A stretch of DNA of 11,293 nucleotides from Chloroflexota bacterium (GTDB taxonomy: Bacteria; Chloroflexota; Limnocylindria; QHBO01). A program made the position numbers and the translations under genes. Of the stretch, positions 1 to 6,603 are shown piece by piece. Below the pieces are notes generated by a model. It did not search any database, was not told the origin of the DNA, and was given only the letters and a program-made list of their open reading frames with translations. Position 1 is the first letter of the stretch. Every line of letters begins with the position of its first letter. Location: positions 1 to 11,293 of the forward strand of contig JAGXHP010000035.1 of assembly GCA_024636135.1 (NCBI GenBank), written 5' to 3'.

Positions 1-241
1 ATCGGACGTCGCGGCATGCGCATCCCCCTCGGGCTGCGACTCCTCGGGCCCCGTTCCCCATGGGAGCCGGAATCCGGGTCGTCGTTGATTCGAGGTCATG
101 TCCGCTGCTGCTCCTTCAATGCCGCTCGCAATCCGGGTGCGTGACCAGCGAGCGGCCACATCCTAGCCGCGCGCGCTCGGAGATCGGACCGACCGGAAGT
201 ACTGCCCCGGACGCGGACCACGGTACCCCACGGCCCGTTGT
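1..241. other. Left-edge non-coding stretch upstream of mscS
   Basis: No convincing gene is visible here. The plus-strand reading frame of the downstream channel stays open back to position 60, but its translation is Arg/Ser/Pro-rich, lacks hydrophobic or family features and has no Shine-Dalgarno. On the minus strand an ATG at 17 has a GAGGGGG stretch about 6 nt upstream, so a divergent gene may begin at the window edge. Only about five codons are visible, too few to call. No tRNA or strong hairpin was recognised. Confidence 0.4.
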
Positions 242-247
242 TACCAT
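242..247 (+). promoter_or_regulatory. Putative -10 box (TACCAT) of a leaderless mscS promoter
   Basis: TACCAT fits the TANNNT -10 pattern and ends 7 nt before the ATG at 255, so transcription would begin at or next to the start codon. No Shine-Dalgarno is present and no good -35 is seen. The same hexamer stands 8 nt before clpX on the other strand, which supports a shared promoter type. Confidence 0.4.
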
Positions 248-254
248 GCGGACC

Positions 255-1136
255 ATGCTCGACGTCCTGGAGATCACCTCGGTCGCGGTCGCACTGCGCC
301 TGCTGCTCATCCTCATCGCCGCGCTTGCCGCGTTCCTGCTGGTTCGCACGGCCGTGGGGATCGGGGTCCATCACCTGCTCGAGCATCGCAGCGAGGAGGC
401 CGGAACCTCGGTCCTCCAGGCGCCCGAGCTCGAACGTCGCATCAGCACCATCGGCCGGCTGCTGGTCAGGATCGCCGCCGGCGTGATCGCCGTGCTTGCC
501 ATGCTCATGGCGCTCCAGCTGTTCGGCATCGACATCGGCCCTGCGGTTGCGGGGCTCGGGGTCGTGGGCATCGCCGTCGGGTTCGGCGCGCAGACCCTGA
601 TCCGCGACTGGCTGGCGGGCATCTTCATCGTGCTCGAGAACCAGTACAGCCAGGGCGATGTCGTCAGCATCGCCGGAGTCGAGGGCAAGGTCGAGGATTT
701 CAGCCTGCGGCGGACCACGCTCCGCGACCTGAGCGGGACTGTCCACACCGTCCCGAACGGTCAGATCGCCGTGGCATCGAACATGACCAGGCTCTTCGCG
801 CGGGTGAACATGGACATCAGCGTGGCGTACGACACGGACCTGGATCTCGCCAGCGAGCTCATCGACCGCGTCGGCGACGACATGCTGGCCGATCCCGAGT
901 GGGGCAACCGGATGCTCGAAGCGCCTCGCGTTGTTCGGGTCGATGCCCTGGCCGACTCGTCGGTCACCCTCAAGGTCCTCGGCGAGGTCAAAGCGGCCGA
1001 GCAGTGGGCGGTTGGCGGCGAGCTGCGCAAGCGAATCCTCGCCGCGTTCAACCGCGGCGGGATCGAGATTCCGTTCCCGCACCGGGTGGTCGTGAACCGG
1101 AGTGGCGCGGCCCCGGCCACGGGGGACGACGCCTGA
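255..1136 (+). CDS. MscS-family mechanosensitive ion channel
   Basis: Small-conductance mechanosensitive channel homologue of 293 residues, close to the length of E. coli MscS. It should sit in the cytoplasmic membrane and release osmolytes on hypo-osmotic shock. Hydrophobic segments lie at about residues 10-31 and 67-90. The Gly/Ala-rich pore helix is at about 96-115 (GLGVVGIAVGFGAQ), followed by RDWLAGIFIVLENQY and the beta domain opening with GDVVSIAGVEGKVEDFSLRRT. VPNGQI (166-171) and the C-terminal IPFPHR (272-277) are family hallmarks. The start at 255 is chosen because TM1 follows directly and a -10-like box stands 7 nt upstream; an ATG at 246 would add three residues. The frame is open to 60 but that part looks non-coding. 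The gene converges with the DinB-fold gene, with 18 nt between their stops. Family assignment is firm; the ion preference cannot be judged. Confidence 0.93.
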   Translation: MLDVLEITSVAVALRLLLILIAALAAFLLVRTAVGIGVHHLLEHRSEEAGTSVLQAPELERRISTIGRLLVRIAAGVIAVLAMLMALQLFGIDIGPAVAGLGVVGIAVGFGAQTLIRDWLAGIFIVLENQYSQGDVVSIAGVEGKVEDFSLRRTTLRDLSGTVHTVPNGQIAVASNMTRLFARVNMDISVAYDTDLDLASELIDRVGDDMLADPEWGNRMLEAPRVVRVDALADSSVTLKVLGEVKAAEQWAVGGELRKRILAAFNRGGIEIPFPHRVVVNRSGAAPATGDDA

Positions 1137-1154
1137 CGCGACGGACGCCGAAGA

Positions 1155-1658
1155 TCAGCGGCCGTGCAACTCGCCGACGTACTCGAGAAACCCGATATCA
1201 CCGGGTGACGCGCCGGCCGCCGACAGGAGCGTGGCTGCGTCGGCGGCCTGCTGCGCTCCGTGGCTGACGATGTGCTCGACGAATATCCAGCGCGGGAGCG
1301 AACGGCTGCTCAGCCCGGGATGGGTCGGCTCCACGAGGTCGGCGTCCGTGAGCGACTCGACCCATTCACGGAGCGCCTCCGACTCACGGGTCCACCGGTC
1401 GCGCAGGGCTCCGACCGTCGGGAAATCGTCCGGACGGAGCTCTTCCGCATCGGCCCACTCGCTCTCGGGGCGCCCTTCGAGGGCAAGGCGCCAGCTCCAC
1501 TCGACGTCGAGCTCGTGGACGAGGGTGGCCCGGAGGTCGCGGGTCGTGGCATGGTGATCGACCTCCCAGGCTCCCTCGGGCAACCGCGCGGCAGCATCCA
1601 GCAGACGGCGGTTCGTCCACCACAGATGCTCGATGAGCATGCGCATCGCGGGCCCCAT
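1155..1658 (-). CDS. DinB-fold (DUF664-like) putative metalloenzyme
   Basis: 167 residues, the usual DinB four-helix-bundle length. The family includes DinB/YfiT proteins and thiol-dependent S-transferases, most of which bind a divalent metal through three histidines. Visible family features are LIEHLWWTNRRLLDAAARLP at the N terminus, LVHELDVEWSWRLAL around His48, and a C-terminal helix with His129 and His133 (EHIVSHGAQQ) followed by TLLSAAGASPGDIGFLEYV. The third ligand, normally the second His of HGxxH, is Gln137 here, and the usual following Arg and Gln are Ala and Asp, so metal binding may be altered or lost. The start ATG at 1658 has GGAGG 10 nt upstream; ATGs at 1646 and 1640 are alternatives. 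It lies 35 nt behind the clpX stop on the same strand, so it is probably co-transcribed with clpX. The substrate is unknown. Confidence 0.85.
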   Translation of the reverse strand: MGPAMRMLIEHLWWTNRRLLDAAARLPEGAWEVDHHATTRDLRATLVHELDVEWSWRLALEGRPESEWADAEELRPDDFPTVGALRDRWTRESEALREWVESLTDADLVEPTHPGLSSRSLPRWIFVEHIVSHGAQQAADAATLLSAAGASPGDIGFLEYVGELHGR

Positions 1659-1693
1659 GCCTGCGCCGCCTCCGTCGGCCGATCCGGACGTCG

Positions 1694-3001
1694 TCAGGCC
1701 GACTCTTCCTCGGGCACATCCGAGCTGGCGCCCCGCGATCGTCGTCGGCGCGGCTCGGCTTCCTCCCTCTCGGTCACCAACATCGGCGGCTTACCGTGGT
1801 TGATCGTGTCACCGGTGATCACGACCTTCTTCACGTCGGTGCGCTCGGGAATGTCATACATGACCTCGAGCAGCGCTTCCTCGACGATGGTGCGGAGTGC
1901 GCGAGCTCCGGTCTTGCGCTCGAGGGCCAGGCGCGCGGTGGCCTGCAGTGCCTCCGGGGTGAAGACGAGCTCGACCTTGTCGAGGCTGAGGAACTTCATG
2001 AACTGGCGGGTGACGGCGTTCCGCGGCTCGGTCAGGACCTTGACCAGATCCTCCTGCGCCAGTGCGGCGAGACTCACCACCACGGCGAGTCGACCGACGA
2101 ACTCGGGGATGAGCCCGTACTTCAGCAGGTCCTCCGGCATGAGCTTGTCGAACAGGGCCTCCCGGCGCTCGTCCTTCGAGTGGCGCGCCTGGGATCCGAA
2201 GCCGATCCCCCGCTTGCCCACGCGTTCCTCGATGACCTTCTCGAGACCCTCGAAGGCGCCCCCGCAGATGAACAGGATGTTCGTGGTGTCGATCTGGATG
2301 AAGTCCTGGTGCGGGTGCTTGCGGCCGCCCTGCGGCGGCACGTTGGCGACCGTGCCCTCGAGGATCTTCAGGAGCGCCTGCTGGACGCCCTCGCCGGAGA
2401 CGTCGCGGGTGATCGACGGGTTATCGGTCTTCCGCGCGATCTTGTCGATCTCGTCGATATAGATGATCCCGCGCTGGGCGCGCTGCACGTCGAAATCGGC
2501 CGCCTGGATGAGGCGCAGCAGGATGTTCTCGACGTCCTCGCCCACGTACCCGGCCTCGGTCAGGCTGGTCGCATCGGCGATGCAGAAGGGAACGTCCAGC
2601 ACCTTGGCCAGGGTCTGGGCCAGGAGCGTCTTGCCTGACCCGGTGGGCCCGACGAGCAGCACGTTCGACTTGCCGAGCTCGACGTCGTCGACAGTGTGCC
2701 CGGCGTTCACGCGCTTGTAGTGGTTGTAGACGGCGACCGCCAGGACCTTCTTCGCCTGGTCCTGGCTGATGACATAACTGTCGAGCTGGTCCTTGATCTT
2801 GCGCGGGCTCGGGACCGCGGCCTGCTGGACCTTGGCGCCACCGCGCGGCGCCTCGAGCATCTCCTCGTCGATGATCTCCTGGCAGAGGTTGATGCACTCG
2901 TCGCAGATGTAGACGCCCTGGCCCGCGATGAGCTTGCGGACCTGCTCCTGGCTCTTGCCACAGAACGAGCAGCGGTACGGGACTTTCGACTTGGTCGTCA
3001 T
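1694..3001 (-). CDS. clpX: ATP-dependent Clp protease, ATP-binding subunit ClpX
   Basis: AAA+ unfoldase that recognises substrates, unfolds them with ATP and feeds them to ClpP; 435 residues, normal for ClpX. The N-terminal zinc-binding domain has Cys11, Cys14, Cys33 and Cys36. The AAA+ core shows Walker A GPTGSGKT (118-125), pore loop GYVG (151-154), Walker B IIYIDEID (179-186), the RKHP pore-2 loop (227-230) and sensor II TGARALR (364-370). The ClpP-docking loop GIGFG (265-269) is intact. The C-terminal tail (about 412-435) is charged and low in complexity. The frame is open upstream to 3148, but the ATG at 3001 gives the canonical MTTKSKVPYRCSFCGKS start. No Shine-Dalgarno precedes it; a TACCAT box 8 nt upstream suggests leaderless expression. 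It is separated from tig-clpP by an inverted alkyltransferase gene, so it needs its own promoter. Confidence 0.98.
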   Translation of the reverse strand: MTTKSKVPYRCSFCGKSQEQVRKLIAGQGVYICDECINLCQEIIDEEMLEAPRGGAKVQQAAVPSPRKIKDQLDSYVISQDQAKKVLAVAVYNHYKRVNAGHTVDDVELGKSNVLLVGPTGSGKTLLAQTLAKVLDVPFCIADATSLTEAGYVGEDVENILLRLIQAADFDVQRAQRGIIYIDEIDKIARKTDNPSITRDVSGEGVQQALLKILEGTVANVPPQGGRKHPHQDFIQIDTTNILFICGGAFEGLEKVIEERVGKRGIGFGSQARHSKDERREALFDKLMPEDLLKYGLIPEFVGRLAVVVSLAALAQEDLVKVLTEPRNAVTRQFMKFLSLDKVELVFTPEALQATARLALERKTGARALRTIVEEALLEVMYDIPERTDVKKVVITGDTINHGKPPMLVTEREEAEPRRRRSRGASSDVPEEESA

Positions 3002-3009
3002 CGCACGGG

Positions 3010-3015
3010 ATGGTA
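3010..3015 (-). promoter_or_regulatory. Putative -10 box (TACCAT) of clpX
   Basis: Read on the minus strand, TACCAT lies 8 nt before the clpX ATG at 3001, so the transcript would start at or just before the codon. There is no Shine-Dalgarno in the leader and no recognisable -35 at 16-18 nt upstream. It matches the hexamer before mscS exactly. Confidence 0.4.
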
Positions 3016-3054
3016 GCACGGGCTCGCCAACGCTCCGCCATCCCCCGATGGTCG

Positions 3055-3060
3055 TAGGAT
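3055..3060 (+). promoter_or_regulatory. Putative -10 box (TAGGAT) of the alkyltransferase gene
   Basis: TAGGAT fits TANNNT and ends 6 nt before the ATG at 3067. Part of it (AGGA) could instead act as a weak Shine-Dalgarno 7 nt from the start, so the two readings compete. It is divergent from the clpX box, with 39 bp between the two hexamers. Confidence 0.33.
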
Positions 3061-3066
3061 GCGCCG

Positions 3067-3552
3067 ATGCCGACGCTGCGCTTCGCGCGGGCCGAGACCT
3101 CGATCGGGCCACGCCTGGTTGCGGCAACCGATGCGGGCGTTGCCGCATGCGGAGATGCCGATGGGCTCGAAGGGTTCCTGGCCGGGCTCCGGCGGCGGTT
3201 CGGTCTCGTCCCGGAGCCGGCCGATCTCGACGCCGATTGGATCGAGTCAGCGCTGGCGGGAGGCCCGCTGCCGGCGGTGGACCTCTACGGCCTGAGCGAC
3301 TTCGACCATCGCGTCTACGAGGTCGTGCGCGGCATACCGGCCGGCGAGACCGTCACGTATGGCGAGGTGGCGGCCATGATCGGGTCCCCCGGCGGCGCAC
3401 GAGCCGTGGGCGGGGCGATGTCCCGCTGCCCGCTCTTCCCGGCGGTTCCCTGTCACCGCGTGGTGCGGGCCTCCGACGGCTGGTCCGGCTGGGGTGGCAA
3501 CGATCGGCTCAAACGGCGGCTCCTCCGAGGGGAGTCGGCCGTTCGTCGCTGA
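3067..3552 (+). CDS. ogt: O6-alkylguanine-DNA alkyltransferase (MGMT/Ogt family)
   Basis: Suicide repair protein that moves O6-alkyl groups from guanine to its own cysteine; 161 residues, typical for Ogt. The C-terminal DNA-binding and active-site domain (about 77-155) shows the Tyr finger in VTYGE (Tyr98), the Arg finger in ARAVG (Arg112), the active-site motif PCHRV (Cys129, His130) and the closing GWGGNDRLKRRLL. The N-terminal domain (1-75) is poorly conserved, as usual in the family. The position eight residues before the active Cys, Asn in human MGMT (Asn137) and most homologues, is Cys121 here. The intact PCHR Cys argues for a true transferase rather than an alkyltransferase-like protein. 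It is divergent from clpX (65 bp between starts) and convergent with clpP (190 bp). The symbol follows the family; agt or mgmt would serve equally. Confidence 0.9.
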   Translation: MPTLRFARAETSIGPRLVAATDAGVAACGDADGLEGFLAGLRRRFGLVPEPADLDADWIESALAGGPLPAVDLYGLSDFDHRVYEVVRGIPAGETVTYGEVAAMIGSPGGARAVGGAMSRCPLFPAVPCHRVVRASDGWSGWGGNDRLKRRLLRGESAVRR

Positions 3553-3742
3553 CGTGGCGATGTATCGACGATCCGGCGCCTCGATGCTCGTTTGGGCGTC
3601 AATGTGTCGAAATATCGGTCCGTCCGTGGCCGGGAAGCGCCCGACGGCGTGGTTCGGGCGACGTCCCGACCGATAGGTCGTCAGATCAGCGCAGGAATGC
3701 TGTCCGAGGCGCGATCCCGCCGATATATCGACGCGCGACGCG
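3553..3742. repeat. Convergent intergenic gap with palindromic 10-mers and nested inverted repeats
   Basis: The gap between the alkyltransferase and clpP stops holds three near-identical 10-mers: CGATGTATCG (3558-3567), CGAAATATCG (3608-3617) and the perfect palindrome CGATATATCG (3721-3730). The first and last extend to 12 matches in 13 (3558-3570, 3721-3733). TATCGGTC (3613-3620) pairs with GACCGATA (3668-3675), enclosing a second stem CGCCCGA (3638-3644) / TCGGGCG (3654-3660). A small hairpin CGACC-GATA-GGTCG (3667-3680) competes with the outer stem. No T-run follows, so none is a textbook terminator. No gene is supported here. Confidence 0.55.
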
Positions 3743-4408
3743 CTACTTCTTGGCCTTGTCGGCCGCTGCCGCCTCCGGCGCGCTCGGCACCTCTCCCCCG
3801 TCCTTCCGCGCCATGCTGATGAGCGACTCGGTGTTGCCCGCGAAGACCTCGTCGATGAGGCCGTAGGCCTTCGCCTCATCGGCGCTCATGAACTTGTCGC
3901 GCTCCGAGTCGCGCTTCACCGTGTCGAATTCCTGCCCGGTGTGGTCGGCCAGGATCTTCATGAGGTTGTCGGTGAGATGCATCATCTCGCGCATCTGGAT
4001 CTCGACGTCCGGGGTGTTGCCGCGGAACCCGCCGGACCCCTGGTGGATCATGATTCGCGCGTTCGGCAGCGCATACCGCTTGCCTGTCGCGCCGGCCGCA
4101 AGGAGCACCGCCCCCATCGAGGCCGCCTGGCCGATGCAGATGGTACTGACCGGCGCGCGCAGGTACTGCATCGTGTCGTAGATCGCCATCCCGCTCGTCA
4201 CCACACCGCCGGGCGAGTTGATGTAGAGCTGGATGTCCTTCTCCGGATCCTCCGACTCGAGGAACAGGAGCTGGGCGATGATGAGGTTCGCGACGTTGTC
4301 CTCGATCGCGTCGCCCAGGAAGATGATGCGGTCCTTGAGGAGCCGCGAGTAGATGTCGAACGCGCGCTCGCCGCGGGCGCTCGACTCGATGACCATCGGG
4401 ACCAGCAT
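3743..4408 (-). CDS. clpP: ATP-dependent Clp protease proteolytic subunit ClpP
   Basis: Serine peptidase that forms the double-heptamer chamber degrading proteins delivered by ClpX; 221 residues. The catalytic triad is Ser97 (GQAASMGA), His122 (MIHQGSGG) and Asp171 (SERDKFMS). The N terminus LVPMVIESSARGERAFDIYS and the substrate-channel region NSPGGVVTSG (64-73) are typical. The Ala/Lys-rich tail (about 205-221) is longer than in E. coli. The start ATG at 4408 gives the canonical N terminus. It is three bases past the tig TAA, with GAGGAG 12 nt upstream inside tig, so translation is probably coupled. Only one clpP is present beside tig, unlike the clpP1-clpP2 tandem common in Actinomycetota. 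Confidence 0.98.
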   Translation of the reverse strand: MLVPMVIESSARGERAFDIYSRLLKDRIIFLGDAIEDNVANLIIAQLLFLESEDPEKDIQLYINSPGGVVTSGMAIYDTMQYLRAPVSTICIGQAASMGAVLLAAGATGKRYALPNARIMIHQGSGGFRGNTPDVEIQMREMMHLTDNLMKILADHTGQEFDTVKRDSERDKFMSADEAKAYGLIDEVFAGNTESLISMARKDGGEVPSAPEAAAADKAKK

Positions 4409-4411
4409 CGG

Positions 4412-5788
4412 TTATGCGGACTCCTCGGGCTGCTCGGGGGTGGTTTCTGAGTCTTCGGCATCGGGCGCCGGATCCGGCTCGGCCGCGGACGCATCGGGCC
4501 CGATGGCGCGCTCGATCAGCATGTCGACCAGTGTACGGTTGCGAAGCGTCATGCGCAGGTAGCTCCGGCCCCGCCGCGAGGTGAGGTACTCGCGCAGCTT
4601 GGCGTCATTCTCGTAGCGCTCGAGCTGCTCCCCGATCTCGGCGTCGATCTGCTCGTCGGTGGCGTCGATCCCCTCCTTCTCGGCGATCGCCGAGAGGACG
4701 AGCAGCGTCTTCACGCGGCGTGAGGCGGGCTCCCGCAGCTCGGTGGCGAGCTCCTCCGGCGTCTGCTTCGAGAGCGCCAGGTACTGCTCCATCCCGACCC
4801 GCTGCTGGGCGAGCCGTGTCTGCAGCTCGTCGCGCATGATCTCGATCTCGTTGGCGACCATGACCTCGGGCAGCTCGACGCTGGCGTTCGTGCTGGCGTA
4901 GTCGATGATCCGGTCGCCCAGGCCATGGCGCGCCTCGGCGGCGGCACGCTTCTCCATGGCGTCCCGAATCTCGGCGCGCAGAGCGTCGATCGTCTCCACG
5001 TCACCCACGCTCTTCGCGAACTCGTCGTTGACCTCGGGCAGGATCTTCTCGCGCAGGTCGAGCAGCTCGACCTCGAACCGGGCCTGCTTGCCCTGGAGGT
5101 CCTCCACCCGGTAGTCGTCCGGGAAGCCGATGTCGAAGCCCTTCGCCTCACCGATCTTCATCCCGACGAGGTTGTCCTCCCAGCCGGGAATCATCCGGTC
5201 GTCGCCGATGACGAGCGGCATCCGATCCGCCGACCCGCCCTCGAACGGCTCGCCGTCGATGGTTCCCGCGAACTTCACGCTCGCGAGGTCTCCCTTCTGC
5301 GCCAGCCGGTCGTCGACCGGTCGCAGCGTCGCCTGCTGCTCGCGCAGCTCCTCGATGACCTGGCTCACCTGGTCGTCCGTGACCTCGGGCACCTCCAGGC
5401 CGAACGGGAAGTCGGTGTAGGAGCCGAGCTGGACGTCGGGTCGCACCGGGACGGTGGCGGTGAACTTCACGCCCTGCCCTTCGACCACGGCCGCTGGATC
5501 GATGTCGACCTCGGGCTGGTCGATCGGCATCACGTCCGACTGGGTGAGGGCGGCGTCGTAGCTGTCGCTGACCAGGTGGTCGATCGCCTCCGCCAGGACG
5601 CTGCCACGGCCCACGAATCGGTCGATGACGTTGCGCGGCGCCTTGCCGGGGCGGAAGCCGGGAACCTTCGTGCGCTCCGCGACGTGGCGGTATGCAGTGG
5701 CGAAGTGGCGGGCGACCTCCTCGGGTGGTACCTCGATCTCGAGGACCATCTTCGAGCCCGGTTCGGGTCGCGTCGATACGGTGACCAA
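4412..5788 (-). CDS. tig: Trigger factor (ribosome-associated chaperone, peptidyl-prolyl isomerase)
   Basis: Chaperone that docks at the ribosomal exit tunnel and shields nascent chains; 458 residues, within the usual range. The N-terminal ribosome-binding domain carries the signature GFRPGKAP (44-51). The FKBP-type domain lies at about 155-245 (GDLASVKFAGTIDGEPFEGG, then a GWEDNLVGMKIGE segment). The helical C-terminal domain follows at about 250-430, then an acidic Pro/Glu-rich tail (432-458). The start is TTG at 5788. AGGAG (5794-5798) stands 5 nt upstream, and the resulting MVTVSTRPEPGSK matches the family start. The longer open frame would run into the tRNA-Leu gene. The first ATG in the mature region (residue 14) would remove the first strand. 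It is followed by clpP with a 3-nt gap. Confidence 0.97.
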   Translation of the reverse strand: MVTVSTRPEPGSKMVLEIEVPPEEVARHFATAYRHVAERTKVPGFRPGKAPRNVIDRFVGRGSVLAEAIDHLVSDSYDAALTQSDVMPIDQPEVDIDPAAVVEGQGVKFTATVPVRPDVQLGSYTDFPFGLEVPEVTDDQVSQVIEELREQQATLRPVDDRLAQKGDLASVKFAGTIDGEPFEGGSADRMPLVIGDDRMIPGWEDNLVGMKIGEAKGFDIGFPDDYRVEDLQGKQARFEVELLDLREKILPEVNDEFAKSVGDVETIDALRAEIRDAMEKRAAAEARHGLGDRIIDYASTNASVELPEVMVANEIEIMRDELQTRLAQQRVGMEQYLALSKQTPEELATELREPASRRVKTLLVLSAIAEKEGIDATDEQIDAEIGEQLERYENDAKLREYLTSRRGRSYLRMTLRNRTLVDMLIERAIGPDASAAEPDPAPDAEDSETTPEQPEESA

Positions 5789-5793
5789 GTCAG

Positions 5794-5798
5794 CTCCT
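5794..5798 (-). promoter_or_regulatory. Shine-Dalgarno (AGGAG) fixing the tig TTG start
   Basis: AGGAG on the minus strand lies 5 nt before TTG (5788) and 8 nt past the tRNA-Leu CCA end. No ATG or GTG gives a comparable spacing, so this site decides the start. Confidence 0.7.
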
Positions 5799-5806
5799 GT
5801 GCAGCG

Positions 5807-5890
5807 TGGTGGGCGAGGCGAGATTCGAACTCGCACGTCTTGCGACACCGGCTCCTAAGGCCGGCGCGTCTGCCGTTCCGCCACTCGCCC
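5807..5890 (-). tRNA. tRNA-Leu, anticodon UAG
   Basis: An 84-nt class II tRNA with encoded CCA. The acceptor GGGCGAG (5890-5884) pairs perfectly with CTCGCCC (5817-5811); discriminator A at 5810, CCA at 5809-5807. The anticodon stem CCGGC/GCCGG encloses loop CTTAGGA, giving anticodon UAG (reads CUA/CUG). The long variable arm has a GTC-GCAA-GAC hairpin, and the T-arm is GCGAG-TTCGAAT-CTCGC. It starts 29 nt after the stop of the DUF3618-like gene and ends 18 nt before the tig start codon. No clear promoter of its own is seen in the 29-nt gap. Confidence 0.97.
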
Positions 5891-5919
5891 GGTTGGTGCT
5901 CGGCGGTACGGCGCTGAGT

Positions 5920-6603
5920 CTACCCGGATCGTGAGCTCATGCCGGAGTAGTCCTCGCGGCGGTCGTCGGCCGCTGCGGCGGCGCGCTCGCCCTTCGAGCG
6001 CGTCACGTCGTCCTTCATGTTGTCCGGGTCAGGCTCGGCTGCACCACCGGCCGTTCCCAGTGCATCGAGCGTTGCGTTGCCCCGCGGCGGATCCCCTGAC
6101 AGGAAGCGCTCGACGGCCTTCCGCGCGAGCGCGGCGGTCAGAATCGCGGCGCCGGCCTCGAAGGCGTTCCAGGCGGCTCGCTTCGGACCTGGCGGGCCCT
6201 CGGCGGCCTGCTTCGCCATCTGCTTGGCGACCTTCTTGTGCTTCTTCGGATCGTGGCGCCAGCGCAGGAGCTCAGCGGACAGCGTCTCGCGCGCCTCGGC
6301 GGCCCGAGGACCGATGGAGCCTGCCATCGAGTCGACCCAGCCCTGCATCGGCTTGGGGAGCGCGTCGTAGGCCTTCTCCGGCTCCGAGCGCATGACGCGG
6401 CGGCGCAGAAGCTTGGCAACCCGGATCGGACCGCCGGCGAGCAGGAACACCGCTCCGGCGCCGACCCCGACCACCATGGCCGGGTTCTCACGGAAGCGCT
6501 TCTTGATGTCGAGGGCGTCGCGCAGCTGGTCGGCCGTACGCTCGAGCTCGGTGCGCTTGGCGCTGATGGCTAGCCGCGTCTCAGCAAGCGGTTCTTCGCC
6601 CAT
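5920..6603 (-). CDS. DUF3618-like membrane protein
   Basis: 227 residues. The N-terminal LAETRLAISAKRTELERTADQLRDALDIKKRFRENP resembles DUF3618 (a short helix followed by a membrane segment). A Gly/Ala-rich hydrophobic stretch follows at about 42-60. Then come a basic region (LLRRRVMRSEP, 65-75), a Lys-rich helix (DPKKHKKVAKQMAKQAAEG, 118-136), a second weakly hydrophobic stretch (144-162) and a hydrophilic tail. It is longer than typical DUF3618 proteins and the C-terminal half is not recognised. The start ATG at 6603 lies inside the upstream gene and has a strong AAGGAGG (6611-6617) 7 nt away. The overlap with the DUF1469 gene is 34 nt, pointing to coupled translation and a shared envelope role. 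The frame is open to 7452 but the extension is antisense or overlaps the neighbours. Function unknown. Confidence 0.8.
   Translation of the reverse strand: MGEEPLAETRLAISAKRTELERTADQLRDALDIKKRFRENPAMVVGVGAGAVFLLAGGPIRVAKLLRRRVMRSEPEKAYDALPKPMQGWVDSMAGSIGPRAAEARETLSAELLRWRHDPKKHKKVAKQMAKQAAEGPPGPKRAAWNAFEAGAAILTAALARKAVERFLSGDPPRGNATLDALGTAGGAAEPDPDNMKDDVTRSKGERAAAAADDRREDYSGMSSRSG

Noticed and set aside
1..17. Divergent minus-strand gene starting at ATG 17
   Set aside because: A fair Shine-Dalgarno-like stretch precedes it, but only about five codons are visible, so coding cannot be judged.
60..254. N-terminal extension of the mscS frame
   Set aside because: Arg/Ser/Pro-rich, no membrane or family features, no ribosome-binding site; the channel begins naturally at 255.
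3002..3148. 49-codon upstream extension of clpX
   Set aside because: It crosses the divergent ogt start, and ClpX homologues begin at the zinc-finger segment found right after 3001.
2928..3866. 312-codon plus-strand frame across clpX, ogt and clpP
   Set aside because: It is antisense to clpX and clpP and out of frame with ogt, which has clear family motifs; the translation is Arg-rich and featureless.
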